A model generated the notes under the pieces. The model searched no databases and had not been told where the DNA came from. It saw nothing but the letters and a program-made list of their open reading frames with translations. DNA of 45,923 nucleotides from Ignavibacteria bacterium (lineage in GTDB: Bacteria > Bacteroidota > Ignavibacteria > Ignavibacteriales > SURF-24): positions 1-45,923 of the forward strand of contig JAAXKN010000035.1 of NCBI GenBank assembly GCA_025612375.1, given 5' to 3'. This document shows, piece by piece, positions 16,857 through 26,437 of the stretch (within the stretch, counting starts at the first letter, position 1; each line of letters starts with the position of its first letter). Made by a program: the position numbers and the translations under genes.

Positions 16857-18728
16857 ATGGATAAACAAACAACAATTGCCTTCGTACTAATCGGAGCAAT
16901 ACTTATAGTATGGCTTTACCTGAGTTCCCCCACACCTCAAAACCCGCCTGTCAAAAAGCCGGGCGATACAACTCTGGTTAATAAGACCACGCCGCAGAAT
17001 GAAAACCAAAATCAGCAGAAGCCCCTTCAGGAGAATAAACCTTCCCAGGCGCAGAGTGACACTTCGGCTCTTGGAAAAGCACTCCAGGGCGCCAAGGCCC
17101 CGGAACAGATCGTTACAATTGAAAACGACCTTGTAAAACTGGAACTTACCAGTAACGGCGGCAGGATAAGAAGATACTTCCTTAAAAAATACAACACCTG
17201 GTATGCTGATCTTCCGCAGTATTCAAACGATTTTTATGAAAGACAGGTTCAGCTTGTTAATGACGACGGCGATTTTAATATAGTCTTCGTCTCAAAAGAC
17301 GGCAAGCTCGTCAATACTTCTGATGCCGCTTTTCAGTCAAGCGCCGAGAGGAGCTACTACCGTATATCAAACAACGACTCCATACTGGTAAGCTACACTC
17401 TTCCTGTCGGGAAAGGCCACATAAAGAAAACTTATGTTTTCCGCGCCAATGATTATGCCGCCCGCTGCGACATAGAGATGAAGAACATGGAGAACTTCAT
17501 CAGCAATTACAGGTATGACGTTGTCTGGGATAACGGCATTAACTTTGTCGAAAAGAATTCAGCCGATGAGGCCCGTTATTCAAATGCAAGCGCCTATGCC
17601 GGAGATGAGCAGGTAATTGTAAACGCCAAAATGGGCGAGAACGTACAGAAAGAATTTAACGGCAGGGTAGACTGGATTGACGTAAGAAACAAGTATTTCA
17701 CCGTCACCATAGCTCCTGTTAAGCCGAGCCCTGATGGCGGAGCGCTGATAAAAGGAACTGAAAAGGCCGTCGGGAACAATTCCGGCGTAAGGCAGTACTT
17801 CAGCACAAGCCTTAAGGTGCCTTTTAATAATTCCAGTTACCAGAAGAACTCATTCCTCCTCTATATCGGGCCCGTTGACTATTCGCTCCTTAAGTCTTAC
17901 GGAAAGAATTTTGAAAGGATAGTTGATTTTGGAAGCCTCTTCGGCCTCAAGTTTATTATCAGGCCGATTTCGGAATACCTGCTTCTGCCTTTGTTTGAGC
18001 TGCTGCACAGGTTCATACCGAACTACGGCTGGGTTATAATAGTGTTCTCTCTGATCATTAAAGTTCTTCTGCACCCGTTGACAAGAAGCAGCATGAAATC
18101 TATGAAAAAGATGCAGCTTCTGCAGCCCAAGATTGCAGAGATCAAAGAGAAATTCAAGGATGACCCGCAGAAGGTAAACAAGGAAACCATGAGGCTTTAT
18201 TCGACCTACGGCATCAATCCTGCCGGAGGATGCCTGCCGATGCTTCTGCAGATGCCTATACTTGTAGCGCTCTGGGGATTGTTCAACGTGGCAATTGAGC
18301 TCAGGCAGCAGCCGTTTGCCCTCTGGATACACAACCTTTCGGTGCCTGATGTTATTATGGATCTTGGCTTCAAGATTCCGCTTTTCGGCTTCAGCCAGAT
18401 AAGCGGCCTGGCTCTTCTGCTTGGAATTACAATGTTCATACAGCAGAAAATGAGCGTCAAGGATCCGACACAAAAGGCTCTTGTCTACATGATGCCAATT
18501 CTCTTTACGGTGATGTTCATGGGGTTCCCTGCAGGACTGAACCTTTACTATTTCATGTTCAACCTGTTCTCAATTGCACAGCAGTGGTATGTCAACCACA
18601 GCCACAGCAATGTTGAACTGGTTCCTGTAAAGACAAACAAAAAGCAGGGCGGAATGATGGCGCGCCTCATGGAAGCAGCCGAGAAAAGCGCTCAGCAGCA
18701 GCAGACAGCCAAAAAGAAGAAAAGATAG
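16857..18728 (+). CDS. yidC: Membrane protein insertase YidC
   Basis: 623 residues, the long Gram-negative form. An N-terminal membrane segment (residues 5-22) is followed by a Gln/Asn/Pro-rich linker, a large periplasmic beta-sandwich (about 80-340) and the conserved insertase core (about 360-590) containing GWVIIVFSLIIKVLLHPLT and the NPAGGCLPMLLQMPILVALW motif, with further hydrophobic helices to residue 590. The tail is basic (AKKKKR), which would contact ribosomes. It inserts membrane proteins alone or with SecYEG. The ATG at 16857 lies after yidD with no clear Shine-Dalgarno site. A terminator follows. Confidence 0.97.
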   Translation: MDKQTTIAFVLIGAILIVWLYLSSPTPQNPPVKKPGDTTLVNKTTPQNENQNQQKPLQENKPSQAQSDTSALGKALQGAKAPEQIVTIENDLVKLELTSNGGRIRRYFLKKYNTWYADLPQYSNDFYERQVQLVNDDGDFNIVFVSKDGKLVNTSDAAFQSSAERSYYRISNNDSILVSYTLPVGKGHIKKTYVFRANDYAARCDIEMKNMENFISNYRYDVVWDNGINFVEKNSADEARYSNASAYAGDEQVIVNAKMGENVQKEFNGRVDWIDVRNKYFTVTIAPVKPSPDGGALIKGTEKAVGNNSGVRQYFSTSLKVPFNNSSYQKNSFLLYIGPVDYSLLKSYGKNFERIVDFGSLFGLKFIIRPISEYLLLPLFELLHRFIPNYGWVIIVFSLIIKVLLHPLTRSSMKSMKKMQLLQPKIAEIKEKFKDDPQKVNKETMRLYSTYGINPAGGCLPMLLQMPILVALWGLFNVAIELRQQPFALWIHNLSVPDVIMDLGFKIPLFGFSQISGLALLLGITMFIQQKMSVKDPTQKALVYMMPILFTVMFMGFPAGLNLYYFMFNLFSIAQQWYVNHSHSNVELVPVKTNKKQGGMMARLMEAAEKSAQQQQTAKKKKR

Positions 18729-18739
18729 TTTTAATATTG

Positions 18740-18811
18740 CCGGTTTTCAGCTATATTTAGTTTCAGCCAAATTGAGCTTTAATTATACTTATAACTGAAA
18801 ACCGGTTTTTT
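18740..18811 (+). terminator. Terminator after yidC
   Basis: CCGGTTTTCAG (18740-18750) and CTGAAAACCGG (18795-18805) are perfect 11-bp complements separated by 44 nt, followed by TTTTTTG. It closes the rpmH-yidC transcript and lies immediately before the patatin gene. Confidence 0.7.
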
Positions 18812-18842
18812 GTTATATACAGGCCAAAATGAACAAGCTTAC

Positions 18843-21575
18843 ATGAATAAGCTACTAAAAAACAGATTCCGCCGCGGCATTCTCACAATTCTACTGCCAT
18901 TTATGATTGCTGGCACATCGCAGGCACAGCAAAAAGACGTTATTGCCCTTGAGTACAAAGAATCCCGTCTTCCGTTCGGCCTTAATGAAAAAGTTGTTGC
19001 CCAGCAGCCTTCGGTTGCCCTCGTCTTAAGCGGAGGCGGAGCGCGCGGCCTTGCACAGATAGGCGTTCTGCGCGCACTTTCCGAGCACGAAATACCGGTC
19101 AGCCTTATTGTCGGAACAAGCATGGGAAGCATCATAGGCGGACTGTATTCGGCAGGCTACAGCATTCAGGATCTCGACTCCATAGTCCGTGTAATTCCCT
19201 GGAGCGACCTTATGACCTCCACCGAAGAGACAAACAGAAAAGATTTATTTGTCGACCAGAAAGTTACAGAGGACAAGGCCCTGGTAGCCTTCCGCTTAGA
19301 AGGGCTTCACCTGGTGCTCCCGACCTCAATTACAACAGGGCAGCGTCTTTCAAATTTGCTGAACCTGCTGGCTTTGAATGCACCGATACACGTAAATTCA
19401 GATTTTGACGAGCTTAAGTATAGCTTCAGAGCCGTCTGCACCGATCTTGTTACAGGAAATCTTGTAATGCTTAACCATGGCTCCTTAAGCCAGGCCATGC
19501 GCGCAAGTTCCAGCGTTTCTCTTCTGGTTTCACCCGTAAAAATTGATTCTCTTCTTCTGGTCGATGGCGGACTTGTAGCCAACATACCGGTCCAGCTTGC
19601 AAAGGACTCGGGAAGCGACCTTACAATTGCATTTAACACCACAAGCCCACTTAATACGGCAAAGGAGCTGGATTACCCGTGGAATGTTGCAGACCAGCTG
19701 GTAAGCATCCCGATGCGCCTGCTTACAGAGCAGCAGCTTAAGGCGGCAGACATTGTAGTAAGCCCTAAAATCGGGAACAAAAAGAACACAGATTTTACAG
19801 GAATTGATTCTATTATATATAAGGGGTATGCTTCCACGCTGCCTTTAATCGGCACAATAGAAGAAAAGATAAAAGAGCTCTACAGAACAAAGCTTAAGGA
19901 AAAGGAATTTTACGTAAAAAATGTCGTTTATGACGAAAATGCGCCCCAGATACAGAGGGCCTTCCTTTACAAGTATTCCAGAAAGGACTCCGTCGGCAGC
20001 CATGAGATTTTAAGTGACCTGGCTTCAATCTACAGCTCGGGCGACTACGACAGCCTTTCGGTTGGCATCAGGCGCGATGAGGCCGGTTCGCACCTGAACT
20101 TCATCTTTAAGAAGAACCCGACCATTAATAAAGTAAGTGTCGGGGGGCTTACGCTCTTCAGCCGTTCTATTGTTGACAGCCTCTTTGATGAGGTTACAGG
20201 CAGGCCATATAATGCAAACAGGGTACTGGAAAAGCTTCTGAGCGTAATGAAGCTTTACAGAAGCTCCGGCTATTCGCTTGCCGAAGTAGAGCACGTTGCA
20301 TTCGACCCTGAGACAGGGGAGCTCAAAGTAAGAATATCTGAAGGGAAAATTGCCAGGATAGTAATTGAGGGAAACAGGAAGACAAGAGATGATATTATAA
20401 GAAGGGAATTTCCTCTTTCAGAAGGGGATTACTTCCTCTCCGGCAAAATTGAGCAGGGGCTTGCAAACCTGAGGGGGACGAACCTTTTTAGCGACGTTAC
20501 CATAACAGCCGCAAAAAATACTGAAGAAAACGTACTTTACCTGAAAGTTGATGAAAAGCCCTCAAGCCTCATGCGTTTCGGGCTCAGGATAGACAATGAG
20601 AACCAGACACAGCTGAGCCTGGACCTGCGCGATGAAAACATAGCAGGCTCGGGTACAGAGCTGGGCCTTATACTCTCGGGCGGCATAAGGAACAGGTCCT
20701 ATATTCTGGAACACAAGGCAAACAGGATTTTCAACAGTTATCTTACATATAAGGTACGCGCATTCTATGAGTTTAACGACGTTTATACCTACAAGATGGA
20801 TGAGGTCCGTTCGGAAAGATATTTCTCGCGCTCAGTTGACGGGGAATACCGGCAGATCAGCCAGGGATTTTCCCTGGGGCTTGGAATGCAGGTAAAAAAG
20901 TATGGCAATCTTATAATACAGGGGAAATACGAAGGTATTGAAGTAAAAAACAAAAGGGATTATAAGGGCGGCACCTATAAAACCCAGGTTTCCTCGGTTG
21001 AGGCATCTTCAACTATTGATTCGCAGGACAAATATCCTTTCCCGAATTACGGTTTTCTTATAAAAGCATCCTATGAAACGGCTCAGAAATTATTCTTTAG
21101 CGACCTGGGATATTCCAAGTTTTATATCGATTATACGAGTTATTTCACCACATATAACAAGGTGCACACTATAACTCCTCACTTTGCTTTTGGCTTTGCA
21201 GACGAGACACTCCCTTTAAGCCAGCAGTTTTCGCTTGGCGGGCAGAACTCATTTTTCGGCCTGAGAGATAACGAGTTCCGCGGAAGGCAGCTCTTCCTTG
21301 CGTCCATCCAGTACAGGGCAAAGCTTCCCGTCAAACTTTTCTTTGATGCTTACCTCAAGGTCAGGTATGATATGGGCAGCGTCTGGCAGTCCAGGGCACA
21401 GATGAGATTTGTGGATTTCATGCACGGAATGGGCACTTCTGTGTCTTTCGATACCCCTCTTGGTCCGGCGGACTTCTCCGTTGGAAGAAGTTTTCTTTTT
21501 GAAAGGAACCTGCCCAATAATCCGCTCAGGTTAGGGCCGGTATACTTTTATTTTACGATAGGGTATTACTACTAG
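18843..21575 (+). CDS. Patatin-like phospholipase fused to Omp85/BamA-type barrel
   Basis: 910 residues from ATG 18843; an in-frame TTG 33 nt upstream falls inside the yidC terminator and is not credible. A signal peptide (ending near SQAQ) is followed by a patatin domain (about 55-310) with GGGARG (oxyanion), the nucleophile S93 in GTSMG and D241 in VDGGL; then POTRA-like modules (about 365-540, with VIEGNRKTRDDIIRREFPLSEGD) and a C-terminal 16-strand-type barrel ending in aromatic FYFTIGYYY. This is the architecture of PlpD-type (type Vd) proteins: a lipase carried to the outer membrane by its own barrel. Bacteroidetes homologues often remain attached. Substrate unknown. Monocistronic. Confidence 0.9.
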   Translation: MNKLLKNRFRRGILTILLPFMIAGTSQAQQKDVIALEYKESRLPFGLNEKVVAQQPSVALVLSGGGARGLAQIGVLRALSEHEIPVSLIVGTSMGSIIGGLYSAGYSIQDLDSIVRVIPWSDLMTSTEETNRKDLFVDQKVTEDKALVAFRLEGLHLVLPTSITTGQRLSNLLNLLALNAPIHVNSDFDELKYSFRAVCTDLVTGNLVMLNHGSLSQAMRASSSVSLLVSPVKIDSLLLVDGGLVANIPVQLAKDSGSDLTIAFNTTSPLNTAKELDYPWNVADQLVSIPMRLLTEQQLKAADIVVSPKIGNKKNTDFTGIDSIIYKGYASTLPLIGTIEEKIKELYRTKLKEKEFYVKNVVYDENAPQIQRAFLYKYSRKDSVGSHEILSDLASIYSSGDYDSLSVGIRRDEAGSHLNFIFKKNPTINKVSVGGLTLFSRSIVDSLFDEVTGRPYNANRVLEKLLSVMKLYRSSGYSLAEVEHVAFDPETGELKVRISEGKIARIVIEGNRKTRDDIIRREFPLSEGDYFLSGKIEQGLANLRGTNLFSDVTITAAKNTEENVLYLKVDEKPSSLMRFGLRIDNENQTQLSLDLRDENIAGSGTELGLILSGGIRNRSYILEHKANRIFNSYLTYKVRAFYEFNDVYTYKMDEVRSERYFSRSVDGEYRQISQGFSLGLGMQVKKYGNLIIQGKYEGIEVKNKRDYKGGTYKTQVSSVEASSTIDSQDKYPFPNYGFLIKASYETAQKLFFSDLGYSKFYIDYTSYFTTYNKVHTITPHFAFGFADETLPLSQQFSLGGQNSFFGLRDNEFRGRQLFLASIQYRAKLPVKLFFDAYLKVRYDMGSVWQSRAQMRFVDFMHGMGTSVSFDTPLGPADFSVGRSFLFERNLPNNPLRLGPVYFYFTIGYYY

Positions 21576-21594
21576 AGTTAAGTTCCCTTTTGAG

Positions 21595-22131
21595 CTACAT
21601 TCCGCCGCGCGCATATTTAGCTGCCATTGCAAGATACTTCTGTTTCATTACCTTATCCTGCAGGATGTCGTAAAGGTCCGCAATTGCCCTGCAGACCCTG
21701 CTTTTATGGCGGACTTCTTCGATGCCGTTTTTTAAGAGTTCAAGCAGGACTTTTTTAGGAGGGACATCGAGTTCAGGGTTATACATCTTAGCCATAGAAA
21801 TATATGGCTGGTAGTCGGTGCGGTTTGATTCTATTGCTTTTCTGTAATATTCAAAGGCTGTTTCGAGGTGTTCGCCGGCATGCATGCTTTCGAGTATATT
21901 AGCCGCCCACATATATATGTCGTAACGGATATCATTATACTCGCGGCAGAGTTTTTCAGTATACATTTTTATTTCGTCGGGGCTCAGTATTATATTGCTG
22001 AGCAGGATCTTAAAGAGCTCTGCATCCTTCAGTTTATGTTTAATTGCCTTTTGAAACGAATCAAACAGTTCGCCAGATGAAGTGGCCTCCCTGAAAATCC
22101 TTTCCAGATCCAGCTTTAACTTTGACTCCAT
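21595..22131 (-). CDS. Small helical-repeat (TPR-like) protein
   Basis: 178 residues with no signal peptide. The sequence is almost entirely alpha-helical; the segment LETAFEYYRKAIESNRTDYQPYISMAKMYNP resembles a TPR unit, flanked by less regular helix pairs. It probably binds a protein partner in the cytoplasm. It is convergent with the patatin gene (19-bp gap) and has no co-directional neighbour, so context gives no function. The ATG at 22131 is preceded by only a weak purine stretch. Confidence 0.7.
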   Translation of the reverse strand: MESKLKLDLERIFREATSSGELFDSFQKAIKHKLKDAELFKILLSNIILSPDEIKMYTEKLCREYNDIRYDIYMWAANILESMHAGEHLETAFEYYRKAIESNRTDYQPYISMAKMYNPELDVPPKKVLLELLKNGIEEVRHKSRVCRAIADLYDILQDKVMKQKYLAMAAKYARGGM

Positions 22132-22365
22132 AAATTACCCGGATACTAAATACGCAAATAATTAGTTCGAGACCCCAGGGGCAAAACTCAGTTCTTTTTA
22201 AGCCAGCGGGTCTTTTCTTAAGCTTTTAATATAAAAATTCCGGCAGATTAAGGAAAACAAAAATTTAGACCTCTTTATTCTTAAAATATAAGACAAAATT
22301 TCTCCTGATGTATAATAATAAATTTAACATAAAGGGACGACTTGTTTTTTTTTATTATGTAAAAT
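22132..22365. other. AT-rich intergenic region upstream of the GH20 gene
   Basis: Divergent region between the small helical protein and the hexosaminidase, very AT-rich with T- and A-runs. No ORF was recognised. The recognisable control elements lie at its right end (22366-22401) and are listed separately. Confidence 0.5.
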
Positions 22366-22396
22366 TGTAAGTTTTCCTGGGTTAAATTTCAATTTG
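22366..22396 (+). promoter_or_regulatory. Promoter of the GH20 gene
   Basis: TTG at 22366-22368, a 20-bp spacer, then TCAATTTG at 22389-22396, one mismatch from the Bacteroidetes -7 consensus TAnnTTTG. Transcription would begin about 22403, giving a leader of about 48 nt before ATG 22451. Confidence 0.5.
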
Positions 22397-22401
22397 AAAT
22401 T
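22385..22401. promoter_or_regulatory. 17-bp palindrome overlapping the GH20 -7 box
   Basis: AATTTCAATTTGAAATT is a perfect palindrome of 8+8 bases around one central T. It covers the proposed -7 element, the position expected of a repressor operator. Confidence 0.5.
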
Positions 22402-22450
22402 CCGGAAGCATCATCAAAAAAAACTAAATCCCCCAATTAAAGGAATATTA

Positions 22451-24895
22451 ATGAAACGGTTTTTATTTTTACTTATTGCATGCATGACCTATGCGTTTAA
22501 CCTTCAGGCTCAGAGTGAAGACATACAGGTTGTGCCATATCCAAGAATAGTAAACAGGCAGGCAGGAGCATTCAGGCTTTCCCCCGCGATCAAAATAGTG
22601 CTCTCAGGCCCCAACAGCTCAAAGAACAGGTTTGCAGCAGAATTATTAAAGCAGACCCTCTCCACAATTAAAGTAGAAGCCACAGTCTCAGAAGGGCAGC
22701 CCGAAAAGGGGAGCATCGTGCTCCTGGAGTATGCTCCCGGGAGCAGGCTCGTTTCAAAAAGCCCTGTTGAACTTAACGAGGAAGGCTACTCGCTTTCTGT
22801 TTCTAAAGACGGCATTTCCATACAAAGCACCTCGGGAAAAGGAATTCTTTACGGCGTAATGACCTTGAACCAGATCCTGGACAGATCCAGGGACAATACG
22901 CTCTCAGCTCTTGAAATCCTGGACTGGCCCGATATGAAGATGCGCGGCATCTCAGACGACATAAGCCGCGGACAGGTTCCGAATCTGGATGAATTCAAGA
23001 GGATCATAAGATTTTTGGCCCGCTATAAAATGAACATTTATATGCCGTACATTGAAGACGTGCTCCGCTTCGACCAGTACCCGGCAATAGGGCAGAACAG
23101 GGGAGCACTGACAAAAGACGAGGTAAAAGAGCTGGTGGCATACGCCAAAAACTATTATATAGATATAATTCCGGCATTTCAGACGCTCGGGCACTATGAA
23201 AACCTCCTTTCACAGGAAGAATTCGTGAAATACGCCGAGTTTCCGGGAGCAGCCTCGCTTAACGTTTCAAGCGACTCGACCTACACATTCTTAAATAATC
23301 TCCTTAAAGAGGCTACGGCTTTATTCCCGTCTGAATACTTCAACATGGGAGCAGATGAGACATACGACGTGGGACTTGGGAAAAGCCGTCACCTGGTTGA
23401 AGAATCTTCCATGGCACAGGTTCACCTTAAGCATTACCTGAAAGTTTACGATATGTTAAAAGGCTACGGCAAAAAGGTAATGATGTATGGAGACATTATT
23501 TTAAGCCACCCCGAAATTCTTGAAGGGCTGCCAAAAGATATTACGGTTGTAGACTGGCACTACAGGCCCGACGCGGCATATCCTTCGACGGAAGTTTTTG
23601 CAAAGGCCGGGCACCCGTACCTTGTTTCCCCCACGGTATGGAATTACTCCTCAAATTTCCCTGTAAATGAAAACGCCATACCGAATATCAGGTACATCAC
23701 AGAGTCCGGCCTTAAGAATGGGGCTATCGGTATGATCAACTCCAACTGGGGCGACTACGGGGGTGAGACCTACAAGGAATTAAACGATTACGGCTACGCC
23801 TGGTCGGCACAGTGCGCATGGAACCTTAAGGCAAGCAATGAGGCTAAGTTCTCACACGACTTCCTTACAGATTTTTACGGCACGGATGACGCCCGCCTGG
23901 CAAGTCTTTACGAAACTATAAACTCGCCCCTTAACCAGGTTGTATGGCACGAAGTCTTCCGCCACCCGCTTCTTCCATTCCGCGACCCCTCATGGTGGGA
24001 GCCTAAGGTGTCACCCGTTGTAAAGATCAGCTGGATGAAATCCACTCTTCCCACGGCAAAAAGCATTATTAACGACGTTAAAGCTTCAGCTAAAAGCAAT
24101 AAGGACCAGCTCGATCTTATCAGTTTCCTTATCAGGCTTGACGAATGGTACCAGACAAAGCTTAACACACAGTTCATACTGCAGGACAAGCTCCAGGGAA
24201 AGGACGTCGATATAAAGAGCCTGAACAGTATGATTGACGGGAATATAGCGGAACTTAACAAGCTGAAAGGTGAATTTGCAGATAACTGGCTTAAGTATTA
24301 CAAAAAAGACAACCTCAACATGATTGAGGACAAGTTCACACGTCTTATCAGCTACTTTACCGAGACAAAGCAGCAGCTTGCAAATGGTACACTTAAGGCG
24401 CCGCAGATCCCAAGCGAGTGGATCTACTGCAAGGTAAACGACACAACATTTGCAAAGAATGCCTCGTTTACTAAGACTTTTACACTTAATGAAAAACCCT
24501 CATCGGCTCTTCTGCAGCTGCTGGGTGACACGTACGCCAGGCTTTTTATTAACGGGCAGTATGTTGACGAGGTTTACGCTAAACGCTCACTTTCACTTCT
24601 GGTTGACTACAGGAGGATTAAATTCCTGGACGTCACAAAATACCTGAAGGAAGGGGAGAACACCATTAAAGTTGAAGTTCAGAACTTTCTTCCCAAAGGC
24701 TTTGCAGGATTTAACTTAATGGCCGAAGTTAAAGCAGGCGGGAGCACAATTGAGATTTTAAGCGATCAGTCCTGGAAGGCAGAGTCACCTGAAAAAGGCG
24801 CTCAGGGCATGGGGACGGCTGTAAAAAGGGACTACCCGTTCATTGTTACAGCCCCCGATTTTGAGACAAAAAGACCAAGCTGGATTGAAAGATAA
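22451..24895 (+). CDS. Exported glycoside hydrolase family 20 beta-N-acetylhexosaminidase
   Basis: 814 residues from ATG 22451, which has AAAGGA 7-12 nt upstream and starts a signal peptide (MKRFLFLLIACMTYAFNLQAQ-type); an in-frame ATG at 22394 would overlap the promoter and add 19 basic residues before it. An N-terminal GH20b-type domain (about 25-145) is followed by the (beta/alpha)8 catalytic domain (about 150-480) with the D302-E303 pair in NMGADET (E general acid, D stabilising the acetamido group), an alpha-helical region, and a C-terminal galactose-binding-like beta domain (about 650-800). It removes terminal GlcNAc or GalNAc from chitin fragments, glycans or peptidoglycan-derived material. 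The SDR gene follows after 68 bp, possibly on the same transcript. Confidence 0.9.
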   Translation: MKRFLFLLIACMTYAFNLQAQSEDIQVVPYPRIVNRQAGAFRLSPAIKIVLSGPNSSKNRFAAELLKQTLSTIKVEATVSEGQPEKGSIVLLEYAPGSRLVSKSPVELNEEGYSLSVSKDGISIQSTSGKGILYGVMTLNQILDRSRDNTLSALEILDWPDMKMRGISDDISRGQVPNLDEFKRIIRFLARYKMNIYMPYIEDVLRFDQYPAIGQNRGALTKDEVKELVAYAKNYYIDIIPAFQTLGHYENLLSQEEFVKYAEFPGAASLNVSSDSTYTFLNNLLKEATALFPSEYFNMGADETYDVGLGKSRHLVEESSMAQVHLKHYLKVYDMLKGYGKKVMMYGDIILSHPEILEGLPKDITVVDWHYRPDAAYPSTEVFAKAGHPYLVSPTVWNYSSNFPVNENAIPNIRYITESGLKNGAIGMINSNWGDYGGETYKELNDYGYAWSAQCAWNLKASNEAKFSHDFLTDFYGTDDARLASLYETINSPLNQVVWHEVFRHPLLPFRDPSWWEPKVSPVVKISWMKSTLPTAKSIINDVKASAKSNKDQLDLISFLIRLDEWYQTKLNTQFILQDKLQGKDVDIKSLNSMIDGNIAELNKLKGEFADNWLKYYKKDNLNMIEDKFTRLISYFTETKQQLANGTLKAPQIPSEWIYCKVNDTTFAKNASFTKTFTLNEKPSSALLQLLGDTYARLFINGQYVDEVYAKRSLSLLVDYRRIKFLDVTKYLKEGENTIKVEVQNFLPKGFAGFNLMAEVKAGGSTIEILSDQSWKAESPEKGAQGMGTAVKRDYPFIVTAPDFETKRPSWIER

Positions 24896-24963
24896 ATCCG
24901 GGTTTCAGTCCTGAGAAAATAAAAGTAAAAGCATTTTTCTATAACTAATAATACAGGAGCAAA

Positions 24964-25737
24964 ATGGAAGCGTTAAAAAACAAAGTAGTATTTATCACCG
25001 GTGCTACTTCGGGCATCGGGAAAGCATGTGCCGAGGAATTTGCAAAAGCCGGCAGCAACCTCATACTTTGCGCCAGAAGGATCGACATTCTAAACATCAT
25101 CTCTGAAAACATCAGAAAAGAGTTCGGCGTTAAGGTTTACGATTTCAAGCTGGACGTAAGGAACAGGAAAGCTGTTGAGTCAGCAATAGATTCACTTCCC
25201 GAAGAATGGAAGAATATCGACATCCTGGTCAATAACGCAGGGCTGGCAGTTGGCATGAACAAGTTCTACGAGGACAATCCGGATAACTGGGATGTAATGA
25301 TTGATACAAACGTAAAAGGGCTTCTTTACGTCTCAAGAGCCGTTGTGCCTCTTATGGTAAAAAGGGACAGCGGGCACATAATTAACCTGGGTTCAATTGC
25401 AGGGCAGCAGGCATATCCAAAGGGAAGCGTATACTGTGCTACAAAGCATGCCGTTGATGCAATTACAAAATCACTCAGAATGGATCTTGTTGAAACAAAG
25501 ATCAAGGTTAGCTCAATTGATCCGGGAATGGTTGAGACAAATTTCAGTGTGATCAGGTTTGAAGGAGACGCTGAAAAGGCAAAGAATGTCTACAGGGGAC
25601 TTGATCCGCTGGTAGGCAAGGACATTGCAGAAACAATTGTCTTTATGGCCTCGCGTCCGGCGCACGTAGTAATTGCCGACGTGGTAATTTACCCCGTCCA
25701 TCAGGCATCGGCTACGGTTTCATACAAGAAGGTATAG
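24964..25737 (+). CDS. Short-chain dehydrogenase/reductase, YdfG-like
   Basis: 257 residues, classical SDR. The Rossmann motif TGATSGIG is at residues 12-19, NNAG at 90-93, and the catalytic triad is S144 (NLGSIAG), Y157 and K161 (YCATK). An Arg pair (ARR, 38-39) after beta-2 suggests NADPH preference. The closest named relatives with this pattern, including DPGMVETNFS and the ending VVIYPVHQA, are YdfG-type 3-hydroxy acid (serine/malonic semialdehyde) dehydrogenases. CAGGAG lies 5 nt before the ATG at 24964. Located between the GH20 gene and a bidirectional terminator. Confidence 0.9.
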   Translation: MEALKNKVVFITGATSGIGKACAEEFAKAGSNLILCARRIDILNIISENIRKEFGVKVYDFKLDVRNRKAVESAIDSLPEEWKNIDILVNNAGLAVGMNKFYEDNPDNWDVMIDTNVKGLLYVSRAVVPLMVKRDSGHIINLGSIAGQQAYPKGSVYCATKHAVDAITKSLRMDLVETKIKVSSIDPGMVETNFSVIRFEGDAEKAKNVYRGLDPLVGKDIAETIVFMASRPAHVVIADVVIYPVHQASATVSYKKV

Positions 25738-25753
25738 AACAGCAGATTAAGCA

Positions 25754-25800
25754 ACAAAAAAACCCGGCTCCTTAATAAAAGGAAGCCGGGTTTTCTTTTT
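25754..25800. terminator. Bidirectional terminator
   Basis: A-run, then AACCCGGCTCC and GGAAGCCGGGTT arms around a short loop, then T-run. It lies between the convergent SDR and YrdC-type genes and suits both. Confidence 0.9.
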
Positions 25801-25822
25801 TAATCTTCTATATACTTTGTCA

Positions 25823-26437
25823 CTAGGCCCGGAATATACTTACGTCTCCTGCTCCTTCTCTGATAATCTCCGGGACGTCGTCACTTAAGTCAACAATTGA
25901 TGAGACTCCGCCCTGAAGGTTTCCGCTTGCAAGCATTAAGTCCACCTGTGTGTTGAATATGCTCCTGATCTCAGCCGGGTCATATATAATTTCATTTTTC
26001 CTGTTTGTAACGCTTGTTGAGACAATCGGGTTACCTAGCTCTTTTACAAGAGTAAGGGCAACGTTGTGCTGCGGAACCCTGATGCCTACGGTCTGCCTTT
26101 TTGACCATAACTTCTTGGGTACTTCCCTTGCCGCCGGCAGAATGAAAGTGTAGGGCCCGGGCAGAAGGTGCTTCATTGTCCTGTATGCATAGTCTGAGAC
26201 TTTAGCATACTTTGAAATATCTTTCAGATCCGCACATACAAAACTTAAGAGTTTTGTGCCTGAATCCTGTTTAATTGCAAATACCCTGTCGAGGGCCTCT
26301 TTGTTGAAAATATCGCAGCCGATACCATAAACTGTATCTGTAGGATAGATTATAACGCCGCCATTCTTTAAGACCTCAACTGCCTTGTTAATATAGCGCA
26401 ACTGAGGAGTTAAAGGATGGAGTTCATAATATTCCAT
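25823..26437 (-). CDS. YrdC/Sua5/YciO-type protein, probable threonylcarbamoyl-AMP synthase
   Basis: 204 residues, single YrdC domain. The motif KNGGVIIYPTDTVYGIGCD near the N-terminus and KRQTVGIRVPQHNVA...NPIVSTSVT in the middle are typical of the nucleotide- and threonine-binding core. TsaC/Sua5 makes threonylcarbamoyl-AMP for the t6A37 modification of ANN-decoding tRNAs. The opening YELHPLTPQLRYINKAVEVL and the short length are closer to the YciO branch, whose role is less certain. No other t6A gene is nearby, so the assignment rests on the domain. Confidence 0.85.
   Translation of the reverse strand: MEYYELHPLTPQLRYINKAVEVLKNGGVIIYPTDTVYGIGCDIFNKEALDRVFAIKQDSGTKLLSFVCADLKDISKYAKVSDYAYRTMKHLLPGPYTFILPAAREVPKKLWSKRQTVGIRVPQHNVALTLVKELGNPIVSTSVTNRKNEIIYDPAEIRSIFNTQVDLMLASGNLQGGVSSIVDLSDDVPEIIREGAGDVSIFRA

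Noticed and set aside
18810-18842. Upstream TTG start of the patatin gene
   Set aside because: It lies within the yidC terminator and would add 11 residues before an otherwise good signal peptide at ATG 18843.
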